Shown here piece after piece: positions 50,483 through 59,733 of a DNA stretch of 64,000 bases. Below the pieces are notes generated by a model that was not told the origin of the DNA, did not search any database, and saw only the letters and a program-made list of their open reading frames with translations. Source of the DNA: Flavobacteriaceae bacterium (GTDB taxonomy: Bacteria; Bacteroidota; Bacteroidia; Flavobacteriales; Flavobacteriaceae); the NCBI GenBank assembly GCA_013003555.1, contig JABDIV010000090.1:62001-126000 (forward strand), in the 5' to 3' direction. A program made the position numbers and the translations under genes. How positions within the stretch are numbered: position 1 is the stretch's first letter; each line of letters starts with the position of its first letter.

Positions 50483-51679
50483 TTAGGTGTTGTGAAAATG
50501 CTCCATCGCGCGATTTAATCCCAGTAAATCGCTTTCATCGCGATTTGGTTTTGCTTTCAGATGTGCGATAAGATTTATTAATTTTTTAATTATGCTTTCC
50601 TTTCTGCCGGATTTTAATGTCAGATGTTTGATAAATTTCTCATCCAAAACCTGAGTGTCAAGATAATACACCCGTCTGATGTATTCGAGAAAATAGGTGA
50701 TCTTTTTGTCGATAACATTATCGTGATCTTTGGTCTCGTAATAAAGATTACCGATGGTTTTAGTAAATGCGACAGTCGTATTCTCATTGGGCTTAATGAT
50801 TTTTACAATGCGTTGTTTACGCTTGGCATTAAAGATTATAAATACGATTAGACTGAATAAACCGACCAACCAAGCCCATTTTAAGGCCGGGCGGCTCAAA
50901 ATGAACCGTAAGAAATTCTGGCTCATGAGGTTTCGTTTTTTATTTCTGCTGTCAAAAAATATTGGATCATCTTCCAGATAGGCCATAACACCTTCTGTGT
51001 AATGTTTATGATTCGCCTTTAGCAGGCTGTAATTTGTAAAAACAACCGGCTGAAGATGAATGAAAAATCGACCCGAACCATAATCGACTGCCACATAATT
51101 TATTTGTTTCTCTTTGTTGAATCGCTGGTAACCCAATACCGTTGTATAAACCGAATCGAGTTCAGAGAAATAAATATTTGTCAGCCCTCTGTCAATGTTG
51201 ATCGAATCGGATGCGAATCGTGAATTGGCAAGTAAAAGATCAGCATTTCCTGTAAAACTGTAATCATTACGTGTTTCAATACCCAATGAATCTTTAATGG
51301 GCTCAGGGAGGTAGCTGCTCGAAATAAAAATATCGTTACCATAAGCTGCATAATCGAGTAATTCCTGTGCTGAGACATCATCAATCGTCATCGATTCGTC
51401 TATATACATATAGGTGCCATAAACGTCATAATCTTCACGCTCCCAATCATAGTTTTGTGTGAAATATTCATATGGGGTTTGGCCGATATTCTCGACAGTA
51501 CTGTTGGGAAAGAGGGCCTCTAATTCATTAAAGAAAATAAAGGTTCCGAAGGGTGATCTGTGAGTTTCATTGTAGGTTTTAGTCCAGTCAATCGGTTTCG
51601 GTTTAGAGAATTCAATAAGAGTTGCCCCGGCAAATAGCAGGATAAGGAATACAATATATGTCCATAAGGTCCTATTCAT
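50483..51679 (-). CDS. DUF4350 domain-containing membrane protein
   Basis: This 398-residue protein has an N-terminal membrane helix (TYIVFLILLFAGATLIEF), the DUF4350 domain (SPFGTFIFFNELEALFP, then a segment with AQELLDYAAYGNDIFISSSYLP) and a second membrane helix near residue 270 followed by a cytoplasmic helical part. It is a regular member of these moxR operons. Function unknown. It overlaps the DUF4129 stop by 4 bp. Confidence 0.87.
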   Translation of the reverse strand: MNRTLWTYIVFLILLFAGATLIEFSKPKPIDWTKTYNETHRSPFGTFIFFNELEALFPNSTVENIGQTPYEYFTQNYDWEREDYDVYGTYMYIDESMTIDDVSAQELLDYAAYGNDIFISSSYLPEPIKDSLGIETRNDYSFTGNADLLLANSRFASDSINIDRGLTNIYFSELDSVYTTVLGYQRFNKEKQINYVAVDYGSGRFFIHLQPVVFTNYSLLKANHKHYTEGVMAYLEDDPIFFDSRNKKRNLMSQNFLRFILSRPALKWAWLVGLFSLIVFIIFNAKRKQRIVKIIKPNENTTVAFTKTIGNLYYETKDHDNVIDKKITYFLEYIRRVYYLDTQVLDEKFIKHLTLKSGRKESIIKKLINLIAHLKAKPNRDESDLLGLNRAMEHFHNT

Positions 51680-52440
51680 GAATCGATTTCTTTTATAAAT
51701 GCATCAAATGCCAGTTTAGCTTGTTTAAACTGCCCTTCATTGACATCAAATTCGCCATACCAGATATAATTGTATAAATAGGACGCATAAGAAAAGGATG
51801 AACGTATAGATTCAGCATTGATTTCATCCCGATAATCGCTGTTGGTCTTTTCCACATCGTAGGCTATGATCTCCTTAAAACTTAAGGTTTTGAGCAACCA
51901 CAAATAATAATATCGAATCGCTAACCTGAAATTGCCGGCATTTTCTGCCTGACGGATCAATTTTTTAAAATCGATGGCTTGAATATTTGCCTCAATGTCA
52001 CTTACCGGGATGATGGTCTTATCGGATGATTTTCCGAAAACCCAGCGACCCTCTTTGTTAAGGATGGCTTTTACAATAAAAAATACAACAGCTAAAAACA
52101 GCAGCACAGCAGCCACACGGAGGGCAACTTCAGTAGCCCGCTCTGCATCCCTTCGATTTTCGAAATTAAAAAGATCCTTAATAAAATCACTGAGCCATTG
52201 TTTAAATCGGGTCCACCAGCCCGAGGTATTTACAGGGCGTTCATAAATGAAGGCCTCGTCATCATATTTAGACTTCAGGTCCTCAAAACTGCGTTTATCA
52301 ACTTCAGAATTATCGATACTGAGCGAATCTTGTGATGAAATTAAGACCTCATATTCGAGTGCATAAACCGGGCTGATAATTAAACCAAGCAAGAATAAAA
52401 GTTTGATATGCCAATTATTATGTTTATTCAACAGAGCCAA
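51676..52440 (-). CDS. DUF4129 domain-containing membrane protein
   Basis: This 254-residue protein has a signal-like N-terminal helix, a helical region with WWTRFKQWLSDFIKDLF, one internal membrane helix (residues about 108-128) and the C-terminal DUF4129 domain (FRLAIRYYYLWLLKTLSFKEIIAYDVEKTNSDY in segments, then the YIWYGEFDVNEGQF element). The domain is found beside transglutaminase-like and moxR genes. It overlaps the upstream gene by 17 bp. Confidence 0.87.
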   Translation of the reverse strand: MALLNKHNNWHIKLLFLLGLIISPVYALEYEVLISSQDSLSIDNSEVDKRSFEDLKSKYDDEAFIYERPVNTSGWWTRFKQWLSDFIKDLFNFENRRDAERATEVALRVAAVLLFLAVVFFIVKAILNKEGRWVFGKSSDKTIIPVSDIEANIQAIDFKKLIRQAENAGNFRLAIRYYYLWLLKTLSFKEIIAYDVEKTNSDYRDEINAESIRSSFSYASYLYNYIWYGEFDVNEGQFKQAKLAFDAFIKEIDS

Positions 52441-53362
52441 TTTGATCGATGATGTCCTTGGTATTAATTTTTTCAGCCTCTTCCTTCAGGCTATAAAAGA
52501 TGATGCCCTGGTTAAGCAGAACCAGGTTGTTCAAAATTGTTCCTAACAAAAAAGTCGCGATAAAACTTATTATCATGACCATAGACATCATTCCACCAAT
52601 CGCTTCAGAATTGGAACCATCATCACCAACTGTTGTGAACATACGTACCATCCCAAATATATATGCAATTACAGTGATCACATTCTGAATAACATAACTC
52701 ATCAGGTAAAACAATCCTACACTGGCAACAGCGGCCAGAAACTTCGAAGAAAGAAGCTTCCATGAGTATCCGAACGCATCCCAAATGCTCATACGTCCTT
52801 CCATATATTCGAGCAAAGCCATGAAGTAAAATAGTGAAAGTGCCCCGATAGCGAAAGGGATGGCCAGGATGCCGATAATGGTGATGAACATAACAAAGAT
52901 CACGGCACCAAATACGAGGATTAACGGAATGCCAATCAGGATGGAACAAATTATGTAAACAAATAATCGCCCCAGGTTAACTTTATAAGCCTGGATCAAT
53001 TCCGAAGTGCCGAAGTTGATATCAGAATTTTTCTGGTAAAGTTTTAAATAAAAAACAGGATAGGCATACATAAAAACCCCGAAAACAATGGAGATTATGA
53101 CAAACAAAATAAACAGGATCAGGAAAAGCACGGAATTCTCATTCATGAAGTCATCGATAGCATTTGGGTTGTTTTGCATGAGGCCGCTAAAAACAATGTC
53201 GGTATAAAAGGACATAAAGAAATAACCAAAAACCATGAGAATTAGAACAAAGATTCCATTAACGATAAAAAAGTGCTTAAAGAAATGTCGGCCATATTGT
53301 TTTATGAAGGCGAAGGTATCCTGAAAAAATGCACTAAAATCTCTTGATTTATATAATTCCAT
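52424..53362 (-). CDS. Multi-pass membrane protein of the moxR operon
   Basis: The start is MELYKSRDFSAFFQDTF at 53362, overlapping the SpoIIM gene end by 14 bp; an earlier ATG in frame (53392) gives an extension that reads poorly. The roughly 312-residue protein has about six membrane helices with a conserved beginning (AFIKQYGRHFFKHFFIVNG) typical of DUF4013/glycerophosphodiester phosphodiesterase membrane-like proteins that occupy this operon position in flavobacteria. Function unknown. Confidence 0.78.
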   Translation of the reverse strand: MELYKSRDFSAFFQDTFAFIKQYGRHFFKHFFIVNGIFVLILMVFGYFFMSFYTDIVFSGLMQNNPNAIDDFMNENSVLFLILFILFVIISIVFGVFMYAYPVFYLKLYQKNSDINFGTSELIQAYKVNLGRLFVYIICSILIGIPLILVFGAVIFVMFITIIGILAIPFAIGALSLFYFMALLEYMEGRMSIWDAFGYSWKLLSSKFLAAVASVGLFYLMSYVIQNVITVIAYIFGMVRMFTTVGDDGSNSEAIGGMMSMVMIISFIATFLLGTILNNLVLLNQGIIFYSLKEEAEKINTKDIIDQIGSVE

Positions 53363-54326
53363 GGTTTGATTTGAGTTTTTTATGGAGCACAAAAGGATAA
53401 ACCAGATAATAATAGCCGATCAATCCAAGAGTAATTAAAATTATACCGACCGATAGTTGGTTTGGCATTGCATTGCTATATCGTGTGACGAAGCCTTCAA
53501 GGAATCCGGCGCAAAAGGTGAAGGGGAAGGTGCTAATCAATATTTTGACACCATCTTTCACCCCGATTTTAAATGATGTTAACCTCGAATAGGTTTTTGG
53601 GAACAGAATGCTCGCTCCGAGGATCAAACCGGCTGCACCTTCAATAACAATGGCGAAGATTTCCATAGACCCATGGATCCAAATGCCACGAACGCTTTCC
53701 CACAGCACACCCTGTTCATAAAAAAAATATTGGAAGGAACCGAGCATGATCCCGTTTCTTAAAAGAATATAAGCCGTTCCAAACCCTCCAAAGACGCCAT
53801 ATATAAAAGATAATATCCCAACATACAAATTATTCAGGGTGATCGCTATAAAACCTCCCCAATTGCTTCCGCTCTTGTAAACCGCAACAGGATCCCCTTT
53901 TTCTATGTTTTCAAGGGTCATGTTTACGTAATTATCGCCGAGAATTAGTCTTACAAATGCGTCATCATAGGCTGCTGACAGCGCTCCCATTGCTACGAAT
54001 GTGCCAAACAATAAAAATGCATACAAGATATACCGGCGATACTGGTAAACGATAAGCGGCACTTCAATCTTCCAGAAATGAACGAAGCGATTTGAATCTT
54101 CCCGCTTGGTCTTATATATTTTCTGAAATGCCTTTGCAGCAAGGTTGTTTAAATATAGAATTGTTTTACTTTTGGGATAATAGGTCTGTGCGTAAGACAG
54201 GTCGTTTATCAAATGCACATAAAGAGAAGCCAGTTCGTCAGGTTTCTTTAGGGTTTTTCCAAAAATGGCTTGTTCAAAATTCAGCCATTTTTCCTTGTTC
54301 TGCTTGATAAAGGCGACTTCTCTCAT
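53349..54326 (-). CDS. Stage II sporulation protein M-like membrane protein
   Basis: The start is MREVAFIKQNKEKWLNFEQ at 54326; the frame runs on to 54452 inside the divergent RDD gene, which argues against the earlier ATG. The 325-residue protein matches the SpoIIM family: an N-terminal helical region (PDELASLYVHLINDLSYAQTYYP), then five or six membrane helices with GVFGGFGTAYILLRNGIMLGSFQYFF and IWIHGSMEIFAIVIEGAAGLILG. Non-sporulating bacteria keep it in moxR operons with RDD genes, as here. It is the first gene of the minus-strand operon that ends with DUF58. Confidence 0.92.
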   Translation of the reverse strand: MREVAFIKQNKEKWLNFEQAIFGKTLKKPDELASLYVHLINDLSYAQTYYPKSKTILYLNNLAAKAFQKIYKTKREDSNRFVHFWKIEVPLIVYQYRRYILYAFLLFGTFVAMGALSAAYDDAFVRLILGDNYVNMTLENIEKGDPVAVYKSGSNWGGFIAITLNNLYVGILSFIYGVFGGFGTAYILLRNGIMLGSFQYFFYEQGVLWESVRGIWIHGSMEIFAIVIEGAAGLILGASILFPKTYSRLTSFKIGVKDGVKILISTFPFTFCAGFLEGFVTRYSNAMPNQLSVGIILITLGLIGYYYLVYPFVLHKKLKSNHGII

Positions 54327-54348
54327 CAGGCCTAAATTAACATAATTA

Positions 54349-55095
54349 ATGGTAGAGTTACAAATAAACACCACCCAAAATGTAAACATCAATTTCACCG
54401 CTGCGAGTGTCGGTGAACGCATTTTGGCATATGCGATTGACTGGCTGATCAAGATAGCCTACATGATCGCGATATTTCAGGTGTTATTTAATGTAATCGG
54501 TATTGAAAAGTGGTTTATGGATCTCGATAATTGGAGTATTATAGCCATTTTATTGTTGTTCTATATGCCCGTCATTTTTTACAGTCTTCTTTTTGAGACA
54601 TTGCTTGACGGACAGACCCTTGGTAAGCGAATCATGAAAATTAAAGTGGTTAAGATCGATGGTTACCAGGCAGCACTATCCGATTTCGTAATTCGATGGT
54701 TCTTTCGAATAGTTGACATGAACATTTTAAGTGGAGTTGTTGCCCTTATCGCTATTGTAACAAGTCCGAAGAATCAACGACTGGGAGACATTACAGCAGG
54801 AACGGCCGTCATCACCCTGAAGAATAACATTACGATAAATCATACAATTCTTGAGGAGATAAGGGACGATTATCAGCCGACCTACCCGAACGTTATCCGC
54901 CTGTCTGATAATGATGCGCGCATTATAAAGGATACCTTTCTCATGGCACGCCGAACCAGGGATTATAAGACGATGATAAGGCTTCGGGAAAAAGTTGTTG
55001 AGGTCGTAGGTATCAAAACGGTTAAACAAAACAATGATGCCGAATTTATCGATACCATTTTAAAGGACTATAATTACTTTACCCAGAACATGTGA
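54349..55095 (+). CDS. RDD family membrane protein
   Basis: This 248-residue protein has the RDD domain: NINFTAASVGERILAYAIDWLIKIAYMIAIF (with the RxxAYxID start), LLFETLLDGQTLGKRIMKIKVV and a third helix, then a soluble C-terminal tail. RDD proteins include Na+/H+ antiporter-like and osmoprotection proteins. It is divergent from the SpoIIM gene with only 22 bp between the start codons, so its promoter must overlap the neighbouring coding region. Confidence 0.92.
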   Translation: MVELQINTTQNVNINFTAASVGERILAYAIDWLIKIAYMIAIFQVLFNVIGIEKWFMDLDNWSIIAILLLFYMPVIFYSLLFETLLDGQTLGKRIMKIKVVKIDGYQAALSDFVIRWFFRIVDMNILSGVVALIAIVTSPKNQRLGDITAGTAVITLKNNITINHTILEEIRDDYQPTYPNVIRLSDNDARIIKDTFLMARRTRDYKTMIRLREKVVEVVGIKTVKQNNDAEFIDTILKDYNYFTQNM

Positions 55096-55201
55096 TGTTT
55101 TATATCGTCGATATTTTGGGAACCGTTGCTTTTGATAATTCGGGTGTTCTCGCTATCGACAGCCGGTTGCTCGCTGTTCGATAGAGAATTACTTTACCCA
55201 G
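55072..55201. repeat. 15-bp direct repeat flanking the TRIC remnant
   Basis: AATTACTTTACCCAG occurs at 55072-55086 (codons for NYFTQ at the end of the RDD gene) and again at 55187-55201, 3 bp after the stop of the gene fragment between them. Confidence 0.85.
55095..55184 (+). pseudogene. 5' remnant of a TRIC-type cation channel (YicG/UPF0126) gene
   Basis: A 29-codon frame begins at the ATG that overlaps the RDD stop by one base (TGATG) and reads MFYIVDILGTVAF, then DNSGVLAIDSRLL and a stop at 55182-55184. The first 13 residues and the following SGVLA element are those of the first helix of the trimeric intracellular cation channel family. Everything after helix 1 is missing. It is followed by a second copy of the RDD gene's last codons, suggesting a deletion or rearrangement. 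A functional product is unlikely. Confidence 0.65.
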
Positions 55202-55212
55202 CATTTATAAAA

Positions 55213-55245
55213 AATAAAAGCCATGTATTGAACATGGCTTTTATT
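55213..55245. terminator. Bidirectional terminator between the RDD region and the M3 peptidase
   Basis: AATAAAAGCCATGT (55213-55226) pairs perfectly with ACATGGCTTTTATT (55232-55245) around ATTGA: a 14-bp stem with U-rich ends on both strands. Confidence 0.9.
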
Positions 55246-55256
55246 CAGTTGTTCTT

Positions 55257-57422
55257 TTATTCCGGAACCGGAAAACCACGGTCTCGCATCAATGCTTCAA
55301 TTTTTGCTTCCCGTCCTCTGAACTGTTTATAAGCTTCAGCAGGATCCATAGAATTTCGGGGTGCAAATAAATAGGTCACCAGTTTCTCTGCGAGTGCCTC
55401 ATCATAAAATCCACCAGGAGCTTCTTTGAAAGCTTCTGATGCATCGCTCGTTAAAACATCGGCCCACATATAGCCGTAGTACGCCGTTGCGTAGCCTTCG
55501 CCTGAGAATACATGGCCAAAATGGGGTGTGCGGTGACGCATTGGTAATTCCTTCGGCATATTCAATTCGGCCAGCGCATCTTTTTCAAATTTATCGACAT
55601 CGATATCTGTGGGGTCGGCCAAGTGAATTTTCATATCGATCAATGCCGAAGCCAGGTATTCTGTTGTTCCGAAACCTTGGTTAAAGGTTGCAGCTTTTTT
55701 GATCTTAGCCACGAGATCAGCAGGAATAGGCTCACCGGTTTCGTGATGCACGAGAAACTGATTGATCACCTCGTCAGTTGACAACCAGCGCTCCAGCAAC
55801 TGCGATTGGAACTCGGTATAGTCGCGAACGCCACCATTGAGGGTAGGGTATTTTACATTAGACGAAAAGAAATGCAACGCATGCCCAAATTCGTGGAAAA
55901 ATGTGGTGGCATCATCCCATGAAACCAACACAGGTTCACCGGGTGCAGGTTTCACAAAATTGGAATTATTTGAAGCTAAAACCGTTTCCTTGCCATCAAA
56001 AGTCGTATGGCTTCTGTAGGTGGTTGCCCAGGCGCCCGATCGTTTTCCAACTCGGGCATAAGGATCGAGATACCAAAGTCCGATATGCTCACCGCTGTCT
56101 TTGTCGGTTACTTCCCATACTTTAACATCTTCCTGAAAGACCGGAACACTGCCGGCCGGAACAGGCTTAAAGTCATAATTAAATAAACGGCCGGCCACAT
56201 AAAACATAGCTTCACGTAACTTATCTAACTGCAAGTATTGTTTTACCTCATCGGAATCGAGGTCGTATTTAGCCTGACGAACCTTTTCTGCATAATAGCG
56301 ATAATCCCATGGCTCTATTGTTATGTTGTCTCCGCGTTTATCGGAAACAGCTTGCATATCAGCTACTTCCTCAGCAACACGTGCGATTGCCGCCGGCCAA
56401 ACCGCTTCCATGAGGTTCATCGCGTTTTCCGGAGTTTTCGCCATACGATCCTGAAGACGCCATTCGGCATAATTCTTATGACCCAGTAACTCGACACGTT
56501 CACGTCTTAATTTCAGGATTTGTGCAATCATTTCATTATTGTCGTATTCATCGCCATTGTCACCTCGAGAGTAATAGTTTGTCCATACTTGTTTGCGCAA
56601 ATCGCGTTCATCGGAGTAGGTGAGAAACGGATCCATGGAGGATCTGGTATTGGTAATTGCATATTCGCCTTCATGACCATTATCCTTAGCGATCTGAGCA
56701 GCCGACTTTATATACGCTTCGCTCAATCCACTTAATTGATCGTCCTTCAAATAGGTGATGTAGTTCTCTTCATCATGTAAGACATTATTCGAAAAATCGG
56801 TATATAAAGACGATAATTCTTTATTGATCTCGGCGTAGCGCTTTTTCTTGTCGGCGTCAAGTTCGGCTCCATTCATGGCAAAGCCGGTATAGGTTAAATC
56901 AACCACGCGTTGTTGGTCGGCTTCAAGCGGATTCGTTCTAGACGCGTCATAAACCGACTTTATCCGGGCAAAGAGTTTTTCGTTTTGATTGATCTTTGAT
57001 CCGTATTCTGATAATTTGGGTGCCAACTCTGCCTGAATCTCTCTAAATTCCGGCGAAGAGACATTGCTTCTCATTATACCATAATATGAAAAGACGCGAC
57101 CCAAATCTTCCCCGGACCGCTCCATGGCTACTATTGTATTTTCAAAAGTTGGGGGTTCTTCATTATTGGCGATTTCGTCGATTTCCGCCAGGCTCAATTC
57201 CATGCCTTTCTCAACGGCATATTTAACGTCTTCCACCCGCATTTTATCAAAGGCCGGAACCCCGCCATACGGACCAGTCCATTCCTGTAAAAGTACATTT
57301 TCGGTCATGGCAACATCTGATTTGGTTTCACTCTCGGTCGAATCTTTTTTACATCCATAAATTGCTATGAACATAATAAGACCAACCAGTTTAAACTGCT
57401 TGAAAATTTTATGTGATATCAT
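55257..57422 (-). CDS. M3 family metallopeptidase lipoprotein (Dcp-like peptidyl-dipeptidase)
   Basis: This 721-residue zinc peptidase carries the active-site motif HEFGHALHF (His510, Glu511, His514) with the third ligand expected in the following EFQSQLLERW region. A lipoprotein signal (lipobox IAIYGC) places it in the envelope. It also shows EWTGPYGGVPAFDKMRVEDV at the mature N-terminus and RHRTPHFGHVFSGEGYATAYYGYMWADV near the C-terminus, typical of M3A Dcp proteins that trim peptides by two residues. It is monocistronic. Confidence 0.95.
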   Translation of the reverse strand: MISHKIFKQFKLVGLIMFIAIYGCKKDSTESETKSDVAMTENVLLQEWTGPYGGVPAFDKMRVEDVKYAVEKGMELSLAEIDEIANNEEPPTFENTIVAMERSGEDLGRVFSYYGIMRSNVSSPEFREIQAELAPKLSEYGSKINQNEKLFARIKSVYDASRTNPLEADQQRVVDLTYTGFAMNGAELDADKKKRYAEINKELSSLYTDFSNNVLHDEENYITYLKDDQLSGLSEAYIKSAAQIAKDNGHEGEYAITNTRSSMDPFLTYSDERDLRKQVWTNYYSRGDNGDEYDNNEMIAQILKLRRERVELLGHKNYAEWRLQDRMAKTPENAMNLMEAVWPAAIARVAEEVADMQAVSDKRGDNITIEPWDYRYYAEKVRQAKYDLDSDEVKQYLQLDKLREAMFYVAGRLFNYDFKPVPAGSVPVFQEDVKVWEVTDKDSGEHIGLWYLDPYARVGKRSGAWATTYRSHTTFDGKETVLASNNSNFVKPAPGEPVLVSWDDATTFFHEFGHALHFFSSNVKYPTLNGGVRDYTEFQSQLLERWLSTDEVINQFLVHHETGEPIPADLVAKIKKAATFNQGFGTTEYLASALIDMKIHLADPTDIDVDKFEKDALAELNMPKELPMRHRTPHFGHVFSGEGYATAYYGYMWADVLTSDASEAFKEAPGGFYDEALAEKLVTYLFAPRNSMDPAEAYKQFRGREAKIEALMRDRGFPVPE

Positions 57423-57506
57423 AATAGTTTGATTTATTCTACTTGAAGAATTTAAGGTCCTACAAGGTACTAAAAATCCGGTTTTTATTGCATCTTAAGA
57501 TCCATT

Positions 57507-58223
57507 TTATTCAATGATCTCAACCTTTTGAATATAAACATTCTTAAGTGGCCAATCGGCCTTGTCGGTTTCTACAGCCGCGATCTTATCGACTACGTTC
57601 ATCCCTCTGATTACTTTTCCAAAAATGGTGTAATCGGTATCAAGCCGGTATTCACCTCGTGGATTTTGTATAATAAAAAATTCATAAGGTGAAGCGAGCT
57701 TATGCGGATTATCGATATCACTACTCGGCATGGATATGGTCCCCCGATCATGACGGTATCCCCGTTTGGTGTCTTTGGGTAAAAGATATTTACCTATGAA
57801 GCGTCGTTTTCGTTTAACCTTCGGATCGTCAGTATTTCCACCCTGTATCATGAAGTTATTAATCACCCTGTAAAACTGGGTGTTATCAAAATAGTTGCGT
57901 TTGGTAAGATAGATAAAATTGGCCCTGTGAAATTTGGTTTTGGGATAAAGCAGAATATCGATTTCACCAAAATCTGTAGTGATGCGCACCTTGTTCTCCG
58001 CGTTTTCTCTTTCATATTCCAGGAAGAAATCCATTGCATTTTTCTCGGTAAGTAATGGAAATTCCTGTTCTATTGTATCCTTTTCTTTTGTGACCTTGTC
58101 TTCTGCAATCGTATCGATCTTGACATCGGTTTCTTCGGTAGGTTTTGCAAGCGAATTCGATTCAGTTTTTTTATCTTCACAACTTAAAGTAAACAGGATA
58201 ATAAAGAATAACAGGAGCCTCAT
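57507..58223 (-). CDS. Cyclophilin-type peptidyl-prolyl isomerase lipoprotein
   Basis: This 238-residue lipoprotein (lipobox LFTLSC) has an acidic linker (residues about 20-60) followed by a cyclophilin domain: VRITTDFGEIDILLYPKTKFHRANFIYLT, FYRVINNFMIQGGN with the catalytic Arg, and the C-terminal YTIFGKVIRGMNVVDKIA. It is a second copy of the function seen at the left window edge. Its start codon is only 2 bp from the divergent Nudix gene. Confidence 0.93.
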   Translation of the reverse strand: MRLLLFFIILFTLSCEDKKTESNSLAKPTEETDVKIDTIAEDKVTKEKDTIEQEFPLLTEKNAMDFFLEYERENAENKVRITTDFGEIDILLYPKTKFHRANFIYLTKRNYFDNTQFYRVINNFMIQGGNTDDPKVKRKRRFIGKYLLPKDTKRGYRHDRGTISMPSSDIDNPHKLASPYEFFIIQNPRGEYRLDTDYTIFGKVIRGMNVVDKIAAVETDKADWPLKNVYIQKVEIIE

Positions 58224-58225
58224 AG

Positions 58226-58867
58226 ATGGATTTTAATGATTTAATCAATTCAATTTCAAAATTAAAAAATATTGAACTTCCGGCCGAAGCTTCTCAATTT
58301 AAAATGTCACCTCCCTTCCGAAGGGAATTAATCGCGCGTAATAAATCGAAAATTAAAACAGCAAAACAAGCTGCCGTACTGGCTTTGCTTTACCCCGATT
58401 TGAATCAAATAGTGCACATAGCACTCATCTTAAGAAAAACCTATCATGGGGTGCATAGTGCTCAAATTGGATTTCCCGGAGGTAAAGTTGAAGTGGGCGA
58501 TGAGGACCTTGTTGCAACGGCTTTACGTGAAACCAATGAGGAGATCGGTGTGCATGCCGAAATGGTTGAGGTTATTAAACCTCTCACGCCCGTTTATATT
58601 CCCCCGAGTAATTTTTTTGTCAAGCCGTTTTTTGGGATCAGTCGCTCTACACCAACATTTGTGAGGCAAGATGATGAGGTAGAAGACATTGTTGAAGTTC
58701 CTTTAACCCAATTACTTGATGACCAACTTGTTATCTCAACCACTGTGCCTACTTCCTACAATATTAGTGTTAAAGTACCTGCCTTCGATCTCAATGGCCA
58801 TATCGTCTGGGGAGCCACTGCTATGATGCTTAGCGAAATAAAAGACTTGTTAAAAGAAGTTCGCTAG
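58226..58867 (+). CDS. CoA pyrophosphatase (Nudix hydrolase, NudL/NudCoA type)
   Basis: This 213-residue hydrolase has the Nudix box IGFPGGKVEVGDEDLVATALRETNEEIGV (in segments; metal ligands in RETNEE) and the upstream signature element LILRKTYHGVHSAQIGFPGGK, which is typical of CoA-cleaving Nudix enzymes. It hydrolyses CoA to phosphopantetheine and 3',5'-ADP. It is followed 56 bp later by the acyltransferase gene on the same strand. Confidence 0.92.
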   Translation: MDFNDLINSISKLKNIELPAEASQFKMSPPFRRELIARNKSKIKTAKQAAVLALLYPDLNQIVHIALILRKTYHGVHSAQIGFPGGKVEVGDEDLVATALRETNEEIGVHAEMVEVIKPLTPVYIPPSNFFVKPFFGISRSTPTFVRQDDEVEDIVEVPLTQLLDDQLVISTTVPTSYNISVKVPAFDLNGHIVWGATAMMLSEIKDLLKEVR

Positions 58868-58923
58868 TTATCATGTTTTGTTACATTTGTCGGAACTAAC
58901 TAATTTACGTATCACTACTTCCC

Positions 58924-59721
58924 ATGGGGTTATTCAAAAAAAATCCTTTCGGCCATTATTTGTTTTTAAAAAAATGGTTAATCCGCATTGCCGGAGCAAT
59001 TACGCACAGGCGTTATAGAGGATTTAATGAACTCCAGATTGAGGGATCGGAGATCATTAAGGAGCTCCCGCCTACGAATGTGCTCTTTATATCAAATCAT
59101 CAGACCTATTTTGCAGATGTTGTTGGCATGTTCCATGTCTTTAATGCCAGTTTAAGTGGTCGTGTTGATTCGATAAAAAACATTGGTTATTTATGGCGGC
59201 CAAAGCTCAACATTTATTACGTCGCAGCACGTGAAACCATGAAATCGGGTTTGTTGCCAAAGATCATGGCCTATGCCGGTTCAATAAGTATCGACAGAAC
59301 CTGGCGTGAAGCAGGCCAGGAGGTAAACCGCCAGGTGAAAATGAGTGATATTTCAAATATCAAAAAAGCACTGGATGACGGCTGGGTAATTACCTTTCCG
59401 CAGGGTACAACCACGCCTTTTAAACCTATTCGAAAGGGTACGGCCCATATCATTAAACAATACAAGCCTATCGTCATCCCTATTGTGATTGATGGCTTCA
59501 GACGATCTTTTGATAAAAAAGGTTTGCGAATAAAAAAGAAGAATATCCTTCAAACAATGGAGATAAAACCGGCGCTTGACATCGATTATGAAAATGAAAG
59601 CATCGATTCTATCGTGGAAAAGATCGAATTCGCGATTGAGCAGCATCAGTCCTTTATGAAAGTAATTCCTCAGGAAGAATTAATGGCCAAAGAGGAATTG
59701 AATAAAAAACGAGGGTGGTAA
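58924..59721 (+). CDS. 1-acyl-sn-glycerol-3-phosphate acyltransferase-like protein
   Basis: This 265-residue PlsC-type protein shows SNHQTYFADV as block I (His and Asp are separated by five residues here, one more than the usual HX4D) and FPQGTTTPFKPIRKGTAHI as block III. One amphipathic membrane-associated stretch is near the N-terminus. Family members add the second acyl chain in phospholipid synthesis, or act on other lipids. Monocistronic or cotranscribed with the Nudix gene. Confidence 0.88.
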   Translation: MGLFKKNPFGHYLFLKKWLIRIAGAITHRRYRGFNELQIEGSEIIKELPPTNVLFISNHQTYFADVVGMFHVFNASLSGRVDSIKNIGYLWRPKLNIYYVAARETMKSGLLPKIMAYAGSISIDRTWREAGQEVNRQVKMSDISNIKKALDDGWVITFPQGTTTPFKPIRKGTAHIIKQYKPIVIPIVIDGFRRSFDKKGLRIKKKNILQTMEIKPALDIDYENESIDSIVEKIEFAIEQHQSFMKVIPQEELMAKEELNKKRGW

Positions 59722-59733
59722 TTTGTTTACCAT

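Noticed and set aside
54327-54452. Longer SpoIIM-like start at 54452
   Set aside because: The extension is antisense to the conserved start of the RDD gene, and the protein family begins near MREVAFIKQ.
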